NCBI GenBank assembly: GCA_017623505.1
Contig: JAGAOZ010000021.1
Coordinates: 1 to 64,000, forward strand
Source of the DNA: Alistipes sp.
Lineage (GTDB): Bacteria; Bacteroidota; Bacteroidia; Bacteroidales; Rikenellaceae
Reading direction: 5' to 3'
DNA: 64,000 bases
Shown: positions 26,441 to 35,124 of the stretch, piece after piece
Position numbering within the stretch: position 1 is the stretch's first letter
Layout: each line of letters begins with the position of its first letter
Program-made: the position numbers and the translations under genes
Notes under the pieces: generated by a model
The model's database searches: none
The model's input: only the letters and a program-made list of their open reading frames with translations
Told to the model about the DNA's origin: nothing

Positions 26441-26759
26441 TTTTCTTACCTCTTTTGCGATTGACATTCTGCTGACGGAGTACATCGTCAAGGCTCTGAT
26501 ACTGCTTTCGTGCAAACAACTCGTCGAAATCCGACAGCATATTCAATGCAAAGCCTATCTGGAGAAGTCCTCGCAATGAAATCTCTGCGGTCTGCTCAAA
26601 ACGACGGTATGTTGCAAACTTTATTCCGGCTCTTGATGCCAGCCCCTCCTGTGTGAGATTCAACTCCAAACGGCGAGCCTTAACCCTGGTTGCAATTTGT
26701 ATGGCAATTTCTGTTGGACTTTCAACACTAAATGATAATATATTATTCATAGATGACAT
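26433..26759 (-). CDS. hipB: HipB-type antitoxin (XRE helix-turn-helix)
   Basis: 108 residues. An XRE helix-turn-helix at about 28-60 (RRLELNLTQEGLASRAGIKFATYRRFEQ) is followed by a short C-terminal tail rich in Lys/Arg. It binds HipA and represses its own promoter. The start at 26759 has an AATAGGT ribosome site; ATG at 26750 is an alternative. A strong promoter lies just upstream. Confidence 0.9.
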   Translation of the reverse strand: MSSMNNILSFSVESPTEIAIQIATRVKARRLELNLTQEGLASRAGIKFATYRRFEQTAEISLRGLLQIGFALNMLSDFDELFARKQYQSLDDVLRQQNVNRKRGKKNE

Positions 26760-26793
26760 ATTTACCTATTAAAAAATAATATTTTATTCATTA

Positions 26794-26825
26794 CAAAGAT
26801 ACAAATTTCTCTCAAATAGTGCAAA
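26794..26825 (-). promoter_or_regulatory. hipBA promoter
   Basis: On the minus strand TTTG (26822-26825), 20 bases, TATCTTTG (26794-26801): a consensus Bacteroidota promoter. AT-rich palindromic sequence between it and hipB is a likely repressor site, not resolved here. Confidence 0.8.
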
Positions 26826-26880
26826 AATCCAACATTTTTTTGCGTGCATTACCTCGTTTGTCAGAAGCATCTAACAAGAA

Positions 26881-26915
26881 AGGGTGCACCCAAAACTCTT
26901 TGGATGCACCCTGAT
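26881..26915 (-). terminator. Intrinsic terminator of sppA
   Basis: A 14-bp stem with one mismatch (26881-26894 with 26899-26912) around ACTC, followed on the minus strand by TTTCTTGTTA. Confidence 0.8.
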
Positions 26916-26942
26916 TTTTCTTTCTTAACCTCTTCGGTCGGC

Positions 26943-29018
26943 CTACTTGAACTCGATGTTGTAAGGACAGTAGGTGTAGACGCCTTGATTGGTAAGTATC
27001 GACTTGATACCCTCCAACTCCTGCATTGCGCCGTCAATATGCATTGCCTCATAGAGCTCCTGCTTTGCCTCTACCGACAAAGAGTTCATCAGAGCGGCAA
27101 ACTCATCCTGAATGTCGTAGAGCTCGACAACCTGATAGTTCTCGCCCATGCCTGCCATATCCTTGGCGTAAGCGATAGCCGAGAGCAGACCGCCACAGCT
27201 ATCTACCAAGCCTATCTCGCTTGCCTGAGTACCCAACCATACACGTCCCTCAGCAATCTCAAATACCTGCTCTTGTGTAAGGTTACGTCCCTCGGCTACC
27301 AGCGATGTGAAGCGGTCGTATACTCTATCTACCGAGCGCATCAAAGCGGCACGCTCCGTCTCGTTCAATGTCTTGAAGCCCTGGCCCATCTCGCTGTTGG
27401 CGTTGGTCTTAACGCCATCGATGCTGATGCCCAGATTCTCCTCCAGCGCATCTCCGAAGCATGGTATGATACCGAATACTCCGATTGAGCCGGTGAGTGT
27501 CATACGGTTGGCGAAGATAGCGTCGGCAGGTGCTGCGATGTAGTAACCACCGCTGGCTGCATACTCGCCCATAGATACCACCACAGGCTTTGTCTGCTGA
27601 AGCAGCGATGCCTCTCGCCAAATCAGGTCGGCAGCCAATGCGCTACCTCCCGGAGAGTTGATACGCAATACTACGGCACTCACCGTCTCGTCCTCGCGGG
27701 CCTGCTTCAGCACGCGTGAGAGTGAGTAGCTGTATATAGCGTTGTCGTAGCCGTCGCCATCGACAACATTTCCGTTAGCGTAGATTATAGCTACCTTTGG
27801 TGCATCGGCCTTCTCTGGGTCGGGACCCACGGTCATAGCGTATGAACCCAACGAAATCATCGCCTCGTCGCCCACACCAATCTTGTCGATGAAGTACTGC
27901 TCCATTTGGTCGGCATACTTCACGCCATCGACCATCTTATGCTCCACAGCCTCCTCAGGCAGTACCACTGAGAGCTCGTCAGCATATTTGTTGAGCTGCT
28001 CGACAGGAATCTGACGTGCTGTGCTCACGCCTGTTGTTACGACGTTCCATATATTATCTACCATCGACTGCATCTGCTCGCGGTTCTCTGGCGAGAGCTC
28101 CTTGCGGAAGAATGGCTCGACAGCACTCTTGTACTTACACTCGGTAGGGCGCAAAATGTCGATACCTATATCGAGCTTCTCGATAAGGCCTGTGTAGAAC
28201 ATTGTGTTGGCAGCCACACCCGTCCACGCGAATGTTCCCTCAGGGTGCATATATACCTCGTCGGCCACAGAGCAGAGGTAGTAGCTCCATTGGTCGTAGT
28301 TCTCGTTGTATGCCACCACAAACTTACCGCTTGCCTTGAAACGTGTGATGCTCTCACGCAACTCCTCCAACGATGTTACTGAGTAGGTACCCATACCTGT
28401 CAGGTTGAGGTATATACCCTGTATGCGGTCATCTGTTGCCGCTACGTCAATAGCACGAATAGCCTCAAAAATAGTCAATTCGGGCGTTATCGACATCGTC
28501 GCAAAGTTGAACGATGCCATTGGGTCGCGCGATGGTGCGTCTGTGAGGTTCTCGGCGAAGTCAATCTTCAATATAGCCTTTTCGGGTACTACAACCGCAG
28601 GCTCAGCAAAGAGAGCTGCGATGACTCCACCCCAGAATATGAGCTTTATCACGCCATACACCACCAGTGCCAGCAACGTCGCCAAAAAGACCTTCCAGAA
28701 GCCTATTCCCTTCTTCTTTTTCTTTGCTTTCTTTACCTTTACGGGTGCTACAACCTCCTCAGCTTTCTCCTCGGCGGGCTGTGCTTCTTCGGCGGGCTGT
28801 GCTTCTTCGGTTGGTTGTGCTTCCTCAGCAGGCTTTACCTCTTCAGCTGGCTGAGCCTCCTCGGTTGGCTGAGCCTCTACCTGCTCTTCCGCAGGCTGTG
28901 GCTCTGTGGCTGTCTGCTCCACCACCTCGGCAGCCTGTATCTCCTCGGCTGGCTGTACCTCTACCTGCTCGGCAGCTTGCTCCTGCAACTGCTGTTCAAG
29001 ATTCTTTTTCTCCTCCAT
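26943..29018 (-). CDS. sppA: Signal peptide peptidase SppA with acidic repeat N-terminus
   Basis: 691 residues. Residues about 20-90 are degenerate repeats of AQPAEEA/VEAQPTEE, then a basic stretch (VKVKKAKKKKKG) and one transmembrane helix (about 105-137). The rest is the tandem S49 layout of 67-kDa SppA: SGKFVVAYNENY with the general-base Lys, and later SMGEYAASGGYY with the nucleophile Ser, preceded by RINSPGGSALAA. It digests signal peptides in the membrane. The acidic N-terminal repeat sits on the cytoplasmic side and is not part of typical SppA. Its terminator is at 26881. Confidence 0.93.
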   Translation of the reverse strand: MEEKKNLEQQLQEQAAEQVEVQPAEEIQAAEVVEQTATEPQPAEEQVEAQPTEEAQPAEEVKPAEEAQPTEEAQPAEEAQPAEEKAEEVVAPVKVKKAKKKKKGIGFWKVFLATLLALVVYGVIKLIFWGGVIAALFAEPAVVVPEKAILKIDFAENLTDAPSRDPMASFNFATMSITPELTIFEAIRAIDVAATDDRIQGIYLNLTGMGTYSVTSLEELRESITRFKASGKFVVAYNENYDQWSYYLCSVADEVYMHPEGTFAWTGVAANTMFYTGLIEKLDIGIDILRPTECKYKSAVEPFFRKELSPENREQMQSMVDNIWNVVTTGVSTARQIPVEQLNKYADELSVVLPEEAVEHKMVDGVKYADQMEQYFIDKIGVGDEAMISLGSYAMTVGPDPEKADAPKVAIIYANGNVVDGDGYDNAIYSYSLSRVLKQAREDETVSAVVLRINSPGGSALAADLIWREASLLQQTKPVVVSMGEYAASGGYYIAAPADAIFANRMTLTGSIGVFGIIPCFGDALEENLGISIDGVKTNANSEMGQGFKTLNETERAALMRSVDRVYDRFTSLVAEGRNLTQEQVFEIAEGRVWLGTQASEIGLVDSCGGLLSAIAYAKDMAGMGENYQVVELYDIQDEFAALMNSLSVEAKQELYEAMHIDGAMQELEGIKSILTNQGVYTYCPYNIEFK

Positions 29019-29137
29019 AATGTATCATTTTTTAATTTTAATCTCAATCTTGGCGATAAACTAACGCCGAAACATCTACTCTATTGTATTAGACGCAGCT
29101 ATGTAGCAAAAAACTACAATGCGGTGCGAATTTTTCT

Positions 29138-29977
29138 TTAGCGGTAGACAATATCGCGCTGGGTGATTGTTGTGACGCTCTTTTTCTGCACATCGACCAC
29201 ACTCTGCTTAACCATATTGCCCTTTGAGTCGTATTGATAGACTATCTTTTGCGTAGGCTGGTTCTCTTCGTTGTAATGAACCTTCTCGGTCAGCTGTCCC
29301 TGTGCATTGTAGTAGCAATATATCACATACAATACACTGCCCTCCCAGTAATATTTTGTCTTGGTGAGCTCTCCTTTGGTGTTGTACTCATACATCTCGT
29401 CGTAGGCATCAACGGTGCTTGAATAGTTGTACTCGATAAGCTTGCCCTGTGAGTTGTAGGTGCGGAATATATCCTCGTCATTATCCCAATCGGTCATATC
29501 GTCATAGGTGGTTGCGATGAGTCGGCCATTGTCGTCATATTTGTATGTGCAAACGCCCTCGGTAACCTCCATTGCATCTATGATTGTGGTCTTTACGAGC
29601 TTGCCGGCGGCGTTGTATTCGAATGTTGTGCGATTGCCAAACTCTCCATCGAACGAGAGTGTGCGCTCCAGCGTTCTGCGGTTAGCGTCGTAGGTGTAGC
29701 GGCCATGTGCCGTGCTAAACTCTGACTTTGATGTGTACTCTGCTACGTCGCCCTTGTCGTTGAAGCGATATGTTATGTCGTTGGTTATCGTGCCTGCTGC
29801 GGCATAGTCTGTTGCCGTAGCTAAGTATGTGAATATGCGGATGCTCTCCACGTTGCCGTACAGAGGCTCGTCGTCGCTCCAGTTGCGGCGTTTGCTATCA
29901 TTTACCACCTCTTGTGCCTCAGATACGAAAGGAAGCAGGGTGCAAAGCGACAATATCGAAAAAATCAATCTTTTCAT
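29138..29977 (-). CDS. Secreted protein with YD-like repeats
   Basis: 279 residues. A signal peptide (1-21) ends FVSEAQ. The rest is about nine copies of a 20-25-residue repeat with the core N-x-K-G-x-L-x-x-x-x-Y (NTKGELTKTKYYWEG, NAQGQLTEKVHYNEE), like short RHS/YD-type beta-hairpin repeats. It closely resembles the 36767-37702 protein in repeat form and N-terminal ordering (QxxxxRxNWSxxxxLYGxV), so the two are paralogues. No toxin domain is visible. Confidence 0.75.
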   Translation of the reverse strand: MKRLIFSILSLCTLLPFVSEAQEVVNDSKRRNWSDDEPLYGNVESIRIFTYLATATDYAAAGTITNDITYRFNDKGDVAEYTSKSEFSTAHGRYTYDANRRTLERTLSFDGEFGNRTTFEYNAAGKLVKTTIIDAMEVTEGVCTYKYDDNGRLIATTYDDMTDWDNDEDIFRTYNSQGKLIEYNYSSTVDAYDEMYEYNTKGELTKTKYYWEGSVLYVIYCYYNAQGQLTEKVHYNEENQPTQKIVYQYDSKGNMVKQSVVDVQKKSVTTITQRDIVYR

Positions 29978-30021
29978 ACTAAGTAATATTTTTTTGTTTA
30001 GACAACCTATTCTCGCCGAGG

Positions 30022-31842
30022 CTATTCATTAATGTTGGCAACCGTTACGGTTATCGATGTTCCTTCGAGTTTATATGTGAAGCTATTGCCATTTCTTATC
30101 ATACAATCGGCCTCCAGCGGGATGTATCCCGTATATCCCTCGTTGGTGGTACAGATTACGATAGCCTGCTCCATCTGCTCTATGGTCTCGAAGTGATAAA
30201 CTCCGTTGCTGGTCTTTGCTGTGACCATACCGCCACCTGTTGCGAAGAGCTGAACCCAGTGTTTTACATCCCTGTTTACGGCAACACCACAGCCAAAGTA
30301 TGTGAATGCTTCCTTGAGTATATTTGCGCGGTGTCCCGGAGAGTTCATCCAAGCTGTGACCACCTGTTCGGGGGTTTTCGCCATTTTAGCTATATTCTCA
30401 CCCGTTATTTTATTCAAAATGAACACATGGTCAATAGCGACATAAAATGGTGATCCATTAGGTCGAGTGTGGCTATATTCCTGAGTTATCTCTTTGGCAC
30501 GAAGGTCGGCAGTGGTAATCAACTCCGGAGCCATTATCAGAGGACCGACACCCTTCTTATGACGTTCGATGTTGGTCAGGCGAAGCACCTCCCACTCGTC
30601 GTAATTGACACTCCAACCGTCGGGGAAATTCTCCAACCGCCTCTCTTCTTTTGGCAGCGATGCTGCGAAGCGAGGGATACGGGTCTTGCCATTGAGCTCC
30701 AGCTCCATATTCAGAACAACCTTACCCTCCCTGTCATAGTCTGGCAGCGATACCGAGAAGCCGGTGCAGGTGAGCTTCGAGTCATTCTTTATGGCGGCAT
30801 TGGCTATGGCCATCAACTCTTGCTCTGTGGTGTTCTTAGTCACTTTATGTGCCTTCAAAGCTCTGAGTATAGCGCTGAAGTCGGCATCCACAGCCGCATC
30901 GTCAGGCGTTCCGTCTATTGGCAGCACCTTGTGCGCACTGATAATAGCTCTCTTGTCGCCCAGAGAGATGATAATATCGCCCACAATGCTTCCTCTGCTG
31001 TTTGACGACGGTGCGTCGTAAGCAAATTTATCACCCCACGCAGCCTGTGTGCCGTGGGTAGCTGCTGCATTCAAAGCTGCCAGTATCTCCTCCGGTGTGG
31101 TCTTTGCCGTGGTGTCGAAATCTCGTAGTGCCGCCTCCATTAAAACTCTGTCGGCATCCAGATTTGTGGCATCCTCCGATTTGTTGAGAGCAGGAATCAC
31201 CGCCAGAAAGCCATATCGTTCGATGGTTATGCCATCCATTGTGATTCCGATTGTCATAGAGAAGTTGCCATCCTTGGTCTCAGAAGGCATTTTGCGTGTG
31301 TATTTATACGTTCCACCGGCACACCAAATCTCTGCCTGTGGGAGTTTCTTCCTCAGATACTCAAGCACCTCTTTGTCGTCGGTAGCGTTGGTTGCGGTGT
31401 ATGCCTTAGCGAGCTCAGCGAGCTGAGACTTGATTTTATATTGAGGGGTGTTGGGGTTCTCGCCACCAAGCGTTTTCCAAGTGTACTTGACCGTGATGTT
31501 TTTTGCTCCGACGTAGCTCGCTCGTGCCTTTTTGCCATTGACGGTGGCGTTGATGGTAGATGTAGGGGAGAAGGTGTTAGCAGAACTATCCTTCACCTTT
31601 ATCTTTATAGTGACGGAGTAGTTGTTTCCCTGGATAAACTTCTCGCCATCAAACTCGCCCGACCACGAGACCGCCGTGATTTCGGTGCTGGCCGTTTCAG
31701 GAACCGATGCGTTCTGCGGAGGGAGTCCGCCTACTGTGGGCTCATCTATCGATATTGTTACCTTTGTAATTGTCTTGGCAAATGTTGCGCAAGGTAAAAC
31801 TATTGCCAGCAGACAAACAATTATCATCAACCTGGTTTTCAT
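30022..31842 (-). CDS. Secreted CAP/SCP-domain protein
   Basis: 606 residues from the ATG at 31842, which sits seven bases after AAAAGGAGGG, a strong ribosome site; a TTG six bases upstream is not needed. After a signal peptide (about 1-22) come two repeats with the sequence KxxxxxxxxTxxxxxxxLxxxxxA (about 130-230 and 245-330) that look like paired small domains. The C-terminal CAP domain (about 430-550) carries LRAKEITQEYSHTRPNGSPFYVA, TGENIAKM, and AWMNSPGHRANIL. CAP proteins act in the envelope; no catalytic role is certain. Confidence 0.82.
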   Translation of the reverse strand: MKTRLMIIVCLLAIVLPCATFAKTITKVTISIDEPTVGGLPPQNASVPETASTEITAVSWSGEFDGEKFIQGNNYSVTIKIKVKDSSANTFSPTSTINATVNGKKARASYVGAKNITVKYTWKTLGGENPNTPQYKIKSQLAELAKAYTATNATDDKEVLEYLRKKLPQAEIWCAGGTYKYTRKMPSETKDGNFSMTIGITMDGITIERYGFLAVIPALNKSEDATNLDADRVLMEAALRDFDTTAKTTPEEILAALNAAATHGTQAAWGDKFAYDAPSSNSRGSIVGDIIISLGDKRAIISAHKVLPIDGTPDDAAVDADFSAILRALKAHKVTKNTTEQELMAIANAAIKNDSKLTCTGFSVSLPDYDREGKVVLNMELELNGKTRIPRFAASLPKEERRLENFPDGWSVNYDEWEVLRLTNIERHKKGVGPLIMAPELITTADLRAKEITQEYSHTRPNGSPFYVAIDHVFILNKITGENIAKMAKTPEQVVTAWMNSPGHRANILKEAFTYFGCGVAVNRDVKHWVQLFATGGGMVTAKTSNGVYHFETIEQMEQAIVICTTNEGYTGYIPLEADCMIRNGNSFTYKLEGTSITVTVANINE

Positions 31843-31934
31843 ACTCAAACCCTCCTTTTAAGTTCAACACTTTGTTCAAAGAACAAATTTAGGTAAAATA
31901 TCCTATATCACACACTTCTAAGGTATAAAAAATG

Positions 31935-31962
31935 GAAAACCTGCCTCGAAAGACAGGTTTTC
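31935..31962 (-). terminator. Hairpin terminator behind the ECF/small-ORF unit
   Basis: GAAAACCTG (31935-31943) pairs with CAGGTTTTC (31954-31962). It lies directly after the 45-residue small gene on the minus strand; on the minus strand it is followed by CATTTTTTAT. Good stem. Confidence 0.7.
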
Positions 31963-31986
31963 ACTTACACTAAACAACTAACCCTA

Positions 31987-32124
31987 CTAATCGCAGTTGC
32001 GGAAAATATCTTGTAAGTAGGAGTCCAAGAATAGCAATTCAGCCTCTCCGCATACTACTTCACTTAAAAACAAATCCTCTTCGTCAGGATGAGGCACCCC
32101 CATTTTTTCGTCAATATCTCCCAT
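31987..32124 (-). CDS. Small acidic protein downstream of the ECF sigma gene
   Basis: 45 residues, found by reading the minus strand between the sigma gene and the terminator. Start ATG at 32124; in-frame stop TAA four codons upstream defines it. Composition is strongly acidic (about 12 D/E) with two cysteines (one near 25, one next to the C-terminal Asp) and a hydrophobic C-terminal half (ELLFLDSYLQDIF). No family is known to me. Its position makes it a candidate regulator of the sigma factor. It could also be a chance frame. Confidence 0.45.
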   Translation of the reverse strand: MGDIDEKMGVPHPDEEDLFLSEVVCGEAELLFLDSYLQDIFRNCD

Positions 32125-32212
32125 AGGCAACTCTGTTTACCCCAATAACGCATCGGCGAAAAAAAATATTGTGGTGACAGAGCTCTTTTTTTCGAAAAAT
32201 TTTTCGATGCCT

Positions 32213-32797
32213 TTACGAGAGGATTATGCCCTTCTGCTGAATCATCTTTCTGAGGTTTATCAGTGCGTAGCGCATACGTCCCAATGCCGTGTTGATGCTC
32301 ACCTCGGTTTGGTCGGCTATCTCTTGGAAGCTCAGACCAGAGTAGTAGCGTAACATAACCACCTCGCGCTGCTCGTCAGGCAGCTCATCGACCAGACGAC
32401 GTACGTCGGCCTCAATCTGTGAAGCTACCATGCGGTCCTCGACATTGTTCTCGGCGAAGCGCAGTGTACCCAGAATACCATATCCTGCCTCACTCTCTGT
32501 AATGTTCTTTGCCGACTTCTTCTGGCGGAAGAAATCTATTACTTGGTTGTGTGCTATGCGCAGCAACCACGAGAGGAACTTACCGCTATCTGCGTAGCGG
32601 CCCTGGTCGATGTGGCGCACGGCTTTGATGAATGTCTCCTGCATCAAATCATCCGCTACATCCTGGTCTTTAACCATCATACGGATATAGTCCCTCACCC
32701 TACGTGAGTGTCTCTCGATAAGTGTAGAAATGGCTTGACTATTGCCCGAAAGATAGCTATTAAGCAATACTTGGTCGCTCAATACTTGTGCGTTCAT
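32213..32797 (-). CDS. ECF-family RNA polymerase sigma factor
   Basis: 194 residues. Region 2: RVRDYIRMMVKDQDVADDLMQETFIKAVRHI with the D-D-L-M-Q-E-T/V-F core (about 30-65). Region 4: LPDEQREVVMLRYYSGLSFQEIADQTEVSINTALGRMRYAL (about 135-180). A region 1.1 is absent, as in ECF factors. No classic membrane anti-sigma gene follows; instead the small 45-residue protein lies 88 bases downstream. The promoter at 32893 is a slightly degenerate version of the housekeeping form. Confidence 0.9.
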   Translation of the reverse strand: MNAQVLSDQVLLNSYLSGNSQAISTLIERHSRRVRDYIRMMVKDQDVADDLMQETFIKAVRHIDQGRYADSGKFLSWLLRIAHNQVIDFFRQKKSAKNITESEAGYGILGTLRFAENNVEDRMVASQIEADVRRLVDELPDEQREVVMLRYYSGLSFQEIADQTEVSINTALGRMRYALINLRKMIQQKGIILS

Positions 32798-32892
32798 ACT
32801 CTCCTCCTTTCTCTAAAATAAGTGGTTTTTAAGAGTAGAATTTTTCGATAGGCAATAGTGTTTAAAGAGTTATACGTTTTGTTTTCTGGTTG

Positions 32893-32923
32893 CAAGATAA
32901 GCACTTTTTTCATAATACGCAAA
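32893..32923 (-). promoter_or_regulatory. Promoter of the ECF sigma gene
   Basis: On the minus strand TTTG (32920-32923), 20 bases, TATCTTG (32893-32899), one mismatch from TAnnTTTG. Confidence 0.55.
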
Positions 32924-33032
32924 TTTGTGTCGTTCAGAAGACCTTTTTAGTGGGTGAAATGACCTATTGGCAGGGTGAAATAACGTATCATTAGAGCAAA
33001 AAGCCTGCCGTAAGTAAAACCCGAAGGCGTTA

Positions 33033-33066
33033 GCTCGTGCTGTGCCCGGACGGTCGAGCGACGAGC
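33033..33066 (+). repeat. Inverted repeat hairpin
   Basis: GCTCGT...ACGAGC with an inner GCT/AGC; loop GTGCCCGGACGGTCG. Function unknown. Confidence 0.4.
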
Positions 33067-33123
33067 ATAATCATACGCTGTGATAGGATTAGATGTTTTA
33101 TAGTTGTAAGATATTCTAATTTG

Positions 33124-33453
33124 TTATTCAGTCACTTGTGAAATTTTCAGCTCAGGCAGACGAAACTGTGTTGCCTCTATCTCGGCCTTCAGACTGTCGA
33201 TATTGGGTGCTACGGGAGGTGTTATCTTGGGCATCTCCAACTTCGGCATCTCCAACTTCGGCAACTCCAACTCAGGCAGAATCTTAGCGGCAGATGTTAC
33301 GGGGATAGCCTTTTGGGGTATATTATATATTGTAGGGGTGCGATATGTCTGAGGCACTAAGCCATCGCCACCACTACTATCCGGTTTGCCAAAATAGCCT
33401 TTGATAATGACTACTACGATAATGATTGCTGCGTATTTGATAAATCGCTCCAT
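33124..33453 (-). CDS. Small membrane-anchored protein with LPKLEM repeats
   Basis: 109 residues: one N-terminal membrane helix (about 4-19, IKYAAIIIVVVIIKGYF) and then a soluble part with a Leu-Pro repeat (LPELELPKLEMPKLEMPKI, about 60-80). The rest is helical. It has no recognised family and stands between the ECF region and a long repeat-filled gap. The repeat suggests a binding linker; this is inference. Confidence 0.6.
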   Translation of the reverse strand: MERFIKYAAIIIVVVIIKGYFGKPDSSGGDGLVPQTYRTPTIYNIPQKAIPVTSAAKILPELELPKLEMPKLEMPKITPPVAPNIDSLKAEIEATQFRLPELKISQVTE

Positions 33454-33577
33454 AATAGAAATCTTTTGTAAGTTTCTGTTTTGTTTCGTTCTACCTCTTT
33501 ATCGTAACCTTCCCCGAAAGGTAACCCGGAAAATGAAAGGTTAAAAGTGAAAACTAAAAACTGAAAGCTAATAAAAA

Positions 33578-33621
33578 CGTCATTCCCCGACTTGTGGAAC
33601 ACAAGGCGATGGGAATCTACC
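33578..33621 (+). repeat. Covarying palindrome, copy 3
   Basis: Centre CTTGTG-GAA-CACAAG. Confidence 0.9.
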
Positions 33622-34108
33622 GTTTACAAACTAAAAAGTGAAAGTTGCGATTAAGCCATACGCAGAGGGGGCTTGCTCACTATGATATGGCGGAGCAAAT
33701 AAGGGAAGACGCAGTCTTGCCAAAACTAAAAGCTAAAAGCCGAGTGTTCCGCCGTAGACTTTAGCATCCTTTAGCATCCCTTAGTACCCTTTAGTACCCC
33801 TCAACATCCCTAATAATCTCCTAAGTAGCGCGGGTAACTATTTGGTTACCCGAGCTGTCTGTGGCTCTTGTTTAGAGATGACACTCCTCCAAGTCTCGCG
33901 GGTAACTATTTGGTTACTCAGGCTACACGCCCTCAATGACGTGTTTTTTTATTAACACTGTTATAACACTGTTAATAAATTTATTATTGTAACTGATTGT
34001 GAACTAACAAGATACGCAGGCAACTCCATTAACACTGTTATAACGCCGTTAATATTTACGTCATTCCCCGACTTGTGGTTGGTTGGTGGAGCGAAGAAAT
34101 AAATAAAA

Positions 34109-34152
34109 CGTCATTCCCCGACTTGTGGAACACAAGGCGATGGGAATCTACC
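34109..34152 (+). repeat. Covarying palindrome, copy 4
   Basis: Centre CTTGTG-GAA-CACAAG; inside the first tandem unit, with a half copy 50 bases upstream (34059). Confidence 0.9.
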
Positions 34153-34513
34153 GCTTACAAACTGAAAAGTTAAAGCTGAAAAGTAAAAACTAAAAACAGA
34201 AAACAGAAAACAGAAAACTCTTCCGCCGTAGACTTTAGCATCCTTTAGCATCCTTTAGTACCCTTTAGTACCCCTTAGCATCCCTAATAATCTCCCAAGT
34301 AGCGCGGGTAACTATTTGGTTACCCAGGCTACACGCCCTCAATGACGTGATTTTCATTAACATTGTTATAACACTGTTAATAAATTTATTATTGTAACTG
34401 ATTGTGAACTAACAAGATACGCAGGCAACTCCATTAACACTGTTATAACGCCGTTAATATTTACGTCATTCCCCGACTTGTGGTTGGTTGGTGGAGCGTG
34501 GAAATAAATAAAC

Positions 34514-34557
34514 CGTCATTCCCCGACTTGTGGAACACAAGGCGAAGGGAATCTACC
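34514..34557 (+). repeat. Covarying palindrome, copy 5
   Basis: Centre CTTGTG-GAA-CACAAG, with a half copy at 34464. Confidence 0.9.
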
Positions 34558-35016
34558 GTTTACAAACTGAAAAGTTAAAGCTGAAAAGTAAAAACTAAAA
34601 ACAGAAAACTCTTCCGCCGTAGACTTTATTATCCTTTAGTTCCCCTTATTATCCCTCAACATCCCTAATAATCTCCCAAGTCCCGCGGGTAACTATTTGG
34701 TTACCCAGACTACACGCTCGCAATGACGTGATTTTCATTAACATTGTTATAACAATGTAAGTAAAACCGTAATCCCCAAAATCCTTGTTGCTCTATGTTC
34801 TTCAGAGCAGTCTCTGCCTCCCCTCGGTAACGCGGGTAACCAATTGGTTATCCAGAGTATTTATCCATTCTCCTCGGTGTTTTGGGTAGTCTTTTTGCTG
34901 CTCGCAAAACATTAACATTGTTATAACACTGTAAGTAAAAGGTGAAAACTGAAACCTTAATTACTAATTACTCTTTACTCATTACTAATTGCTCATTGTT
35001 GCTCATAGCTCTTCTG

Positions 35017-35059
35017 GCAGGGTGCTTTTCGGGAGGTCTGTTATAAGTAAGCACCCTGC
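35017..35059 (-). terminator. Perfect 11-bp hairpin behind the TonB-CTD gene
   Basis: GCAGGGTGCTT (35017-35027) pairs with AAGCACCCTGC (35049-35059) across a 21-base loop. No clear T-run follows on either strand, so the role as terminator is uncertain. Confidence 0.5.
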
Positions 35060-35124
35060 GCGGAAAGAGCACTACAGCGTGGCGAGGCTCGGATGGGGAT
35101 AAAGCAGTTCATAGTACGTGTTTA

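Larger units (their letters stand above)
32798..33123. other. Spacer with ECF promoter and a structured hairpin
   Basis: 326 bases. Contains the ECF promoter (32893-32923) and an inverted repeat GCTCGT (33033-33038) with ACGAGC (33061-33066) that also pairs GCT with AGC inside it, giving a stem of about nine pairs. No gene is seen. The hairpin is not followed by a T-run. Confidence 0.5.
33752..34616 (+). repeat. Tandem long repeats
   Basis: Units beginning CCGTAGACTTTAG at 33752 (474 bp) and 34226 (391 bp), with a partial third at 34617. The second lacks about 80 bases near the GGGTAAC module. Within a unit the order is stable: CCGTAG, CCTTTAG repeats, GGGTAAC palindrome, TTAACACTG dyads, half palindrome, full palindrome. 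Confidence 0.85.
33454..35124. repeat. Long repeat-filled intergenic array
   Basis: 1671 bases with no gene seen. Holds three covarying palindromes (33578, 34109, 34514), half copies (34059, 34464), five copies of a GGGTAAC...GTTACCC palindrome (33831, 33898, 34305, 34685, 34831), TTAACACTGTTATAACA-type dyads, and tandem units starting at CCGTAG at 33752, 34226 and 34617 (474, 391 and a partial). A large hairpin sits at 35017-35059. Mosaic modules such as TTAAAAGTGAAAAC fill the rest. Confidence 0.85.

Noticed and set aside
33454..35124. CRISPR array
   Set aside because: The repeats here are unequal in length and type, separated by other repeats rather than by unique spacers of fixed length, and no cas genes are present.
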